From Neurospora crassa OR74A (lineage: Eukaryota; Ascomycota; Sordariomycetes; Sordariales; Sordariaceae), in NCBI RefSeq assembly GCF_000182925.2, contig NC_026507.1, positions 3,782,001-3,846,000 of the forward strand: a DNA stretch of 64,000 nucleotides, in the 5' to 3' direction. The notes under the pieces are model-generated. The model was not told where the DNA came from. It saw nothing but the letters and a program-made list of their open reading frames with translations, and ran no database searches. The position numbers and the translations under genes were made by a program. This document shows positions 58,106 to 64,000 of the stretch, one piece after another (the stretch's first letter is position 1; every line of letters begins with the position of its first letter).

Positions 58106-60871
58106 CTACTCCGTCGTTCCGATCTCGTTGCCATCCAGAAACACGCCGGCATTGAAGTCGAAAGTCTCTCCGCCATTGTCATTATCGTGCAAGAAGGAGT
58201 CGAAATCAAAGTCGTTCAGAACATCGTTTGACGTGAGTGGGTTGGCAAACTCAACATCGAAGTTCTGCAGCTTGCTGGTTAGCACCCTCCGCTGGGCAAT
58301 GAACAAAGGTTCCGGACTTACCATCATTGGTTCGGCGAAATTGTTGTTCTGGGTCGGGTCCGGGTGTGGCGGGGCGGCGACCTGAGGCACGGAGGGCGGC
58401 GGGACCGGGGCAGCCGGCTGTCCATTCTGTACAACCTGGTTGCCTACTTGGTTCTTGTTGAAACTAGCTGGGTTGACTGGGGTGATTGGAGTGGCCGGCG
58501 CCGGAGGTTCTTGCGGCTGGTCGGCATCTGCAGCAGGTGTAACACCTGCGTTGAGGTTCTGATTGGATTTCTTCTGCGTAGCAGCCTAAACCGGATCAGA
58601 ATCGCAACTCAACAAAGGACGAGGGATTAGTTGAGAGAGGGGGGATTCCATACCTTGTTCTTAGCATTCTTGGTCTCCTTCTTCTTGGGTGCCGGCTTGT
58701 TGCCCTGGTTGGGGGTTGGAGGAGCAGCGTTGGTGACTTGAGGAGATGACGTCGCGTTCCTCGAGTTGGCAGCGTTGGTCATCGCCGCTGCCGTTGGGGG
58801 AGCAGAAGGTGGCGGCATGGCTCTCTGCTGCGCTGGACCCTGAGCCTGCTGAGCTTGAGGAGGCTGACCAACCATCTGGCCATTGGGTCCAGGCTGCTGC
58901 CATTGCATATTAGGGCCCCCTTGGTTTTGCTGCTGTTGAGCCGCTTGTTGCTGCTGCGCTTGTTGGGCTTGTTGCTGTTGTTGTTGTGCTTGCTGCTGAG
59001 CCTGCTGTTGCATTTGTGCTTGACGCTGCTGTTGGGCAGCCATCATCTGTGGGTTCATTTGGCCATTGAAGGGCTGTCCTGGGTGTGCGTTCGGTGGACG
59101 CATACCGCCTCCCATCTGATTGCCCATGTTCATGTTCATGCCGTAATGGGGCTGTCCTCCGTTGGGATCCATGTTGCCGCCCATAAAGATCGTTGGATTC
59201 GGTGAACTGCGGTTCTGGGCGCTATCCGGAAGAGGGGAACCTATGTTCTGGGGGTTGTTCAATTGCTGGTTGGCACGCTTCATCTGCTCCGAAGGGTTAG
59301 GTGATGCTCCATTGCGCTGCCCAGGTGGCGAATTGCCTTGGAAGCCTTGAGGATTCGGTCCCTGAGGTCCTCCCGGGCCGCCAGGTCCGCCTGGACCGTT
59401 GGGGCCTTCAGGTCGTGGCATCCCATCCTGCTCCTGTCGAGCCATCATGAGACGCTTCTTGTTTTGTTGCTCGAGGAGCATCAGCTGCATCTGGTAGTCC
59501 TGAAGGGCATGGTTACTTGACCCGTTCTGGCCGTTACCAGGCCCAGCTCGCATGTTTCCGGCGCCCATTTCCTGGTTGTAAAACTGGTTGATGTTCTGGC
59601 CATCGGGTCCCTGCGGCAGCATAGGAGAGCCCTGGTTTTGCGGACCGCCAGCATTCGCCATCGGATTGGTGGGCATCTGTTTACCGTGGTGCTGCTGGAG
59701 GTTAGCGGCGTACGCTTTGAGCTGATTGGGATTGGCATTGATTAAGACCTGGAGTTGGTCAAGAGTTAATGAGTTTGGGCGGATTTGGTTGATGAAAAAT
59801 GCTTGTGCTGAATTGGGGCCACCTCCTACCTGCTGCTGGCCTGGCATGCCTTGCATCTGTCTGCCATTGGGCACCATGACACCCGCGTTGGGGTTGAAGG
59901 GGGCCCCCTCGAGACGTGGCCGCTTGGATGGGGATGGCGCGTTGTCTGCCGATCCTGGCGACGCCGCCCTCACTCGGTTTCCTTCCATATCCGAGGGATC
60001 TCGCTGCATTGAAGCAGCTTTCTGTGCCTGAAGCATGTGCATGGCTTGGGGACTGGGCAGCAAACAAGGGTCAGCTTTGAACAAAGCACATGGTAAAGAG
60101 GATACGGGACTTACTTTTGGCTGTTCGCCATGGCTGCCCGTGGCAGCTGGTTTCCGGGCTTCATCATGCCGCCCATACCATTCATGTTCCTCATCATTTG
60201 CTGCTGATATTGCACGTGGGCGTAGTCAGGACGCATTTGCCGCAGCATCTGTTCCTGACGCATGCGGGACTGGTTCTAGCGTCGCTGTTAGCTAGGGAAC
60301 AAGCTGCCACATCAGAGAAGGCAGTTCTTACCTGGTTGTGTTGCACATATTGGTTCACAAGAGCAGGGCCCTTGCTCTTTTGGCTGTTGAACATATCCCA
60401 GAACAGTGAGAACCAGTCGAGCAGAAAGGGGTTATTGCTTGTCGAGGAATTCGGAATCGCAGCTGGGGGTAGGTCGTCGGGACGCTTTTGGTCCAGGTTG
60501 TCCTTTGAGTCGGTATCCATGGGATCGTCACCCAGGCCATTCAAGTTTTGACCAGGGCTCGCAGATTTGTCCGTCTTGATCTGAGGGTTATTTTGTAGCA
60601 TTGTGCGGGCAACGTCGTACATGCCTTGGCGGATGAAATAGTCGTAGATGTAGGTCTCGAGCAACGAACGGCCGCCATCGATAGCTCCAGCCCCAAAATG
60701 CATTTGCTGCTGCTGCTGCTGCTGTTGTTGTTGCTGTTGCGGTTGAGGTTGTGGGGGCTGCTGAGGACGGACGGGCATTGCGCCATTATTCATCATTGGC
60801 ATAGGGGCGCCGCCGACGGGACCGCCCATGGCGTTCATCTGCGCCATGTTACCCATGTTGTTCATGTTCAT
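58106..60871 (-). CDS. LisH-domain regulator of the SOM1/FLO8 type, Gln-rich
   Basis: Five minus-strand exons: 60871-60332, 60275-60115, 60052-58654, 58585-58322 and 58264-58106, introns 56 to 68 bases, total 840 residues. The start gives an Asn/Met-rich N-terminus with a poly-Gln run. A LisH motif lies at about 68-95 (SLLETYIYDYFIRQGMYDVA), followed by NPFLLDWFSLFWDMFNSQ, the block shared with animal SSDP and fungal SOM1/SomA/Flo8 proteins. The long central exon is Gln/Asn/Pro/Gly/Met-rich with many QQQ runs and one basic patch (SPSKRPRLEG). The C-terminus is acidic and aromatic (NDFDFDSFLHDNDNGGETF), like an activation domain. SOM1-type proteins act in the nucleus downstream of cAMP-PKA in development, adhesion and pathogenicity. 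Intron 4 (57 bases) is stop-free and a multiple of three. Confidence 0.9.
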
Positions 60872-61263
60872 GGTTGATTATTACGGGCAGACAGAGAGTC
60901 TGCCGGGGCGAGAAGCGGGATTCGCAAGAGTTGAAAGCAATAGAGTTGGGTCGTGTGTATGACGACGGAGCCTGAAAGCATGAAGAAGGGTTAGTGTATC
61001 TAGGTTCATGTGATGTGATGGAAATTCGGAGGGGGTTCGGCGCAGGAGGGCACAGCCTTGCCGACCAGGTGCGTACAAGTGCCACGACTGCGCGATGCGC
61101 TTAAACCCGGCAGGCGGCGGACGTGTATTGAAATCGGGGTAAAGTGATGGCGAGGTGATTGCCGGAGAACATGTCAATGGCGTCGAAAAGGCGATGCGGT
61201 GGTAGCAGGAAAATACTCTGAGACGTCGACAAGCGACGGCACGGCACGCGTTGGGGGGGCGGA

Positions 61264-61272
<9 letters not shown>

Positions 61273-61300
<28 letters not shown>
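61273..61300. repeat. (GACA)7 microsatellite
   Basis: Seven GACA units preceded by GATA units, about 400 bases upstream of the LisH gene start. Confidence 0.9.
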
Positions 61301-61301
<1 letters not shown>

Positions 61302-61873
61302 GGGCAGGCTGGTAAGAAAGATGTCAAGTACCTCGATACAGGCGGGGGAGCCTGGGCTGTTGGCGCAGCAAGTAGCGTGTCGGTACCGATTAGACGGATG
61401 TTGTGCAGAGCGTGGAGGAAGTACGACAGCCAGAAGAGCGAAACAGTCTAGAAGTATGTTCTAGCTGAAAGGCGGGTGAGGTGCAGCTGGGAGAAATTGC
61501 AGCGACCGAATCGGGGGCTGGGCGACCGCGGTGAGATATTCCGGGGATGAAGATTAGTGTGTGTGGCCGGAGATGCACGTGGGTGCAGCGATAGATGGTC
61601 TCTGTTGCACGATCCCCTTTCTTGGTGAGTGTCTGCGTGCGTTGTGAGAAAAAGGTCACAGAGACGGGGAGGCGTTGGGTCGATCTGGAGAGTATAAAAA
61701 TACGGGCGTGTGTGTTTTGAAAGAGAAAATAAAGGAAGCGAGGCAAGGCCGCGGAAACGGGCTCAGATTTCGGTGCACGTAGACTTCTACCGCAAGCCTC
61801 AGGTCCGTAGATGTACCGGCGCACTGGCACTCGAGCACGCCAGATGGGAGAACAGGGAGGTTCAAGCAATAGC

Positions 61874-61893
61874 GTAGGTAGGTAGGTAGGTAT
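61874..61893. repeat. GTAG tetranucleotide repeat
   Basis: Five GTAG-type units, related to the ACCTAGGT motif family seen elsewhere in the window. Confidence 0.75.
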
Positions 61894-63662
61894 ATATGGT
61901 ACCTTTTGAGAGCGCGTTTGACAAGCGATATCCCCGATGTCCCGTCAAAGGCCGGTGCTCGGTGTCAAATGCGAGATGCAAGGTCGAGGCAGGCAGCCAG
62001 ATCTCTGCCCGGCAAGGCTGGATCTCGAAATGATATCGCGACGGCGGCGATGGTAGGTGGCGATGGTGCTGCTGCTGCTGCTGAGTTCCACGGGAACGGC
62101 AAGGCTTCAGTTGCGCGCGGGTGCACTCCCGTCCCGCTTTCCAAGGATCCAACAGCCTTGGTCGTGTAGAAGTAGGTGATGGTCGATTATGTGCCAAATC
62201 GTCCCACCAGAGTTTATGTGGCGGTATATGTGGTGTCGCGTCGTGTCGTGGTGTAGAGACCGGAGAGAGTGTTGTCGTGGTTCGTGGGTGGTCGCCGCCT
62301 GGTTGCAAGGAGTGGACGTCGAGGTTAGAGTGAGGCAAGGTGGTGTTGGTGGTCCAGGCAAGTAGTTGGAGAGGTGGTGGGAATGATGATCCGGTCCACG
62401 TCGCAACAGGAAAGCGTGCAGTGCTAAAGTAGTCGTAGGGATGGGAGGAGGAAATGGGGAACGGGGGTCCGGGCAAGTCACAGTGTGTGTGGTCTATGTC
62501 TAGCTACCGTGGTGGTCCTCTTCAGGCGCAGGCGGCGGCGGCAGGCTAGGTGGCTCTCGCTGGTGGTGGTCTCGGGGCCGGCGACCGTGGGATCTCTTGT
62601 GGGCCAATCCGCTCAATCTCAGGTCGCTGGTGAATGGTCGGGACGGCACAAGGGCGATTGGGACGTCAAAGTGGCGTGCCGCAAAAGAGGAGAATTCCCG
62701 ACACGAAACTCAACGGTCGTAGGACGCAGAAGAGACGGAAGAAGCGAGGAGGAAGATGGGGGGACGGGGGTTGGGGTTTGGGGACCTTTTTTGGCCGACT
62801 GCGCTGCCTTCTTTTGCTTGGTGCTCACGCCAAATCGTATTGGGGGGGGGGGGGGAAGTGGAAGCAGCCAGGAGCCGGGCCTGGGGGGTGATGGGCGATG
62901 GAGGAATCGCGAGATGGGAGACCGAGCTTCACAAGCCTGCGCAGTCTGGAGCACGCAATCGCACCATCCGCCGTCTTGGCATGCGTACATCTCAGACCGT
63001 CTCATGTGTTGCCTCGTTAATCAGGCAATTCAGGCACTCTTGCAGCTCAAATATGCACCTATGCAGCAAATGACGGCTTGGCGCCCCTGTATCTGCCACC
63101 AATCTGCCTACTTCAGGATATTTGGCTTGTTCCACCCTTCTCCCATGACAGTCATCACCAAGATGGCCGACGCGGACACCTTTCTTAGTTCCCAACTCTT
63201 CACTTGGCGCATTGCTTTTGCTGCAGCCTCACTCTAACTCATTCTTTTGGGCAGACCAATCGAGGTGTGAATTGGCCGTTTTGTCACTTTTTGAAAAACC
63301 ATCTGTCCACGCGACGAATCGGTGATCTAAGCGAGGAGAGCCTCTCCGAGAGCCTCAGACATTCACATTGGATGTTTAGTTGGAAAAAATCTGTCAACTT
63401 CTCTTTTTTCAGTCTTTATCGACCAGATATTCGTCGTCTCTTTCGTGTCTGTTCGTTGGGCGTTTCGCTGTCGTTGGCCGTGTGCCTTTAAACCAACAGA
63501 ACACACTTGGTGCAGGCCAACTCGTATCCAACAGTGATGATACCTTGCCGAAAGCTCCGGGAGTCCCCAGACTTCTCGTGTGGCCCCCAGCCATAATCTC
63601 AACCCATACCTTCCCTCGTGGCAGGCCTTTGGCGATTGTGCAACAGCTTAGGATGAGCAGCA

Positions 63663-64000
63663 GGTGAATGGTTACCAGTGTTGAGTTAGATAGGTACTGA
63701 CATGCGCAAGTGAGATGACTAGCATGTCGCCATCCACATGGCATGCGACGCGAAGGAGTCCATGGCGTTGGACAAGGCCGTCAAGACTTTGATGCCACGT
63801 TTGGCAGGGATCCGGCGCAATATGGTAGGCAACGAAATGATGTTGGGCATCTCCGACTCCCGTCTCATGGGTTTCTTCTTGCTGAACAGTCATAACGATT
63901 CAAGAAACACTACATACCTTGGTAGTATGCCAGAACCTTCACTGAAACCCGACTACTACTCCGTCCTCTCCTAGGCAATGGCTCGAACAACTCATTGGTG
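63663..64000 (-). CDS. Possible gene end at the right edge, frame uncertain
   Basis: Minus-strand reading from the edge shows an open stretch (TNELFEPLPRRGRSSSRVS) up to a GTATGT donor near 63919, a TTCAG acceptor about 44 bases on, and then coding-like sequence (SEMPNIISLPTILRRIPAKR) ending in a stop near 63730. The phases of the two pieces do not match with this acceptor; a second AG four bases later gives another open frame to 63672. A plus ORF (63738-63974) overlaps. Something may be coded here, but strand and frame cannot be fixed without the sequence beyond the window. Confidence 0.22.

Larger units (their letters stand above)
60872..63662. other. Long upstream region of the LisH gene, with GACA repeat
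   Basis: 2.8 kb. It contains (GACA)7 (61273-61300) and a GTAG repeat (61874-61893). ORFs on both strands (for example 61862-62476, - and 62485-63237, +) overlap each other and code Arg/Ser/Pro/Gly mixtures, as GC-rich DNA with few stops does. A long promoter and 5' UTR for the LisH regulator is the likeliest reading. Confidence 0.5.

Noticed and set aside
61862-63237. Overlapping ORFs of 204 and 250 codons at the right
   Set aside because: Both strands open in GC-rich DNA, with low-complexity products and no splice or domain support.

Overview
The window looks like an ordinary euchromatic stretch of a filamentous ascomycete of the Sordariales, most likely a Neurospora. The reasons are short introns of about 55 to 75 bases with GTANGT donors and CTAAC-like branch sites, C-rich third codon positions, long intergenic regions dotted with ACCTAGGT-type palindromes and microsatellites, and genes that match Neurospora families in content and length. 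No transposon, retroelement, CRISPR array or clearly mutated AT-rich block was seen.

Layout, left to right: the N-terminus of an unknown minus-strand protein cut by the left edge (1-387); an AVT-type vacuolar amino acid transporter (2332-4194, +) converging on a BTB/POZ protein (4560-5652, -); a GABA/amino acid permease of three exons (8225-10036, -); a UBP14/isopeptidase T deubiquitinase (12940-15568, -) diverging from the mitochondrial Fe-S scaffold ISU1 (16837-18030, +); an acidic coiled-coil protein (18740-19972, +); a URE2-like glutathione S-transferase (21416-22126, +); the spindle checkpoint protein MAD2 (22905-23834, +); the nucleolar helicase DBP3 (24993-26964, +) converging on RFT1 (27326-29290, -); a small Q/S-rich ORF (31880-32257, +); a flavin-carrier/TRP-like membrane protein (35296-37777, +); a newly assembled two-exon small protein with a Cys-containing tail (39499-39992, +); a candidate two-exon gene (41949-42817, +); a decayed gene (about 43637-45540, +); a small secreted six-cysteine protein (46392-46823, +); a secreted GH16 glucanase (49220-50153, +); tRNA-Ser(AGA) (51122-51203, -); a complete phytochrome hybrid histidine kinase (51572-55402, -); and a SOM1/FLO8-like LisH regulator (58106-60871, -).

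The genes are a mixture of housekeeping functions (ribosome assembly, Fe-S biogenesis, ubiquitin recycling, N-glycosylation, mitosis), transport, and environment sensing or secretion (phytochrome, LisH regulator of the cAMP type, GH16, small secreted protein). They do not form an obvious biosynthetic cluster. Exon structures were built by hand from splice signals and reading phase. For the main multi-exon genes the joined lengths are whole multiples of three, which supports the models. Symbols follow the recognised family; species-level names and locus numbers were not checked.

The most unusual observations are the small Cys-tail gene, the small secreted protein, a TGA followed by 57 in-frame coding-like codons in the acidic coiled-coil gene, stop-free introns of length 3n in dbp-3 and the LisH gene, a decayed gene whose stops are mainly of the CGA-to-TGA kind, and three A/T homopolymers of nearly identical length (38-41 bases).
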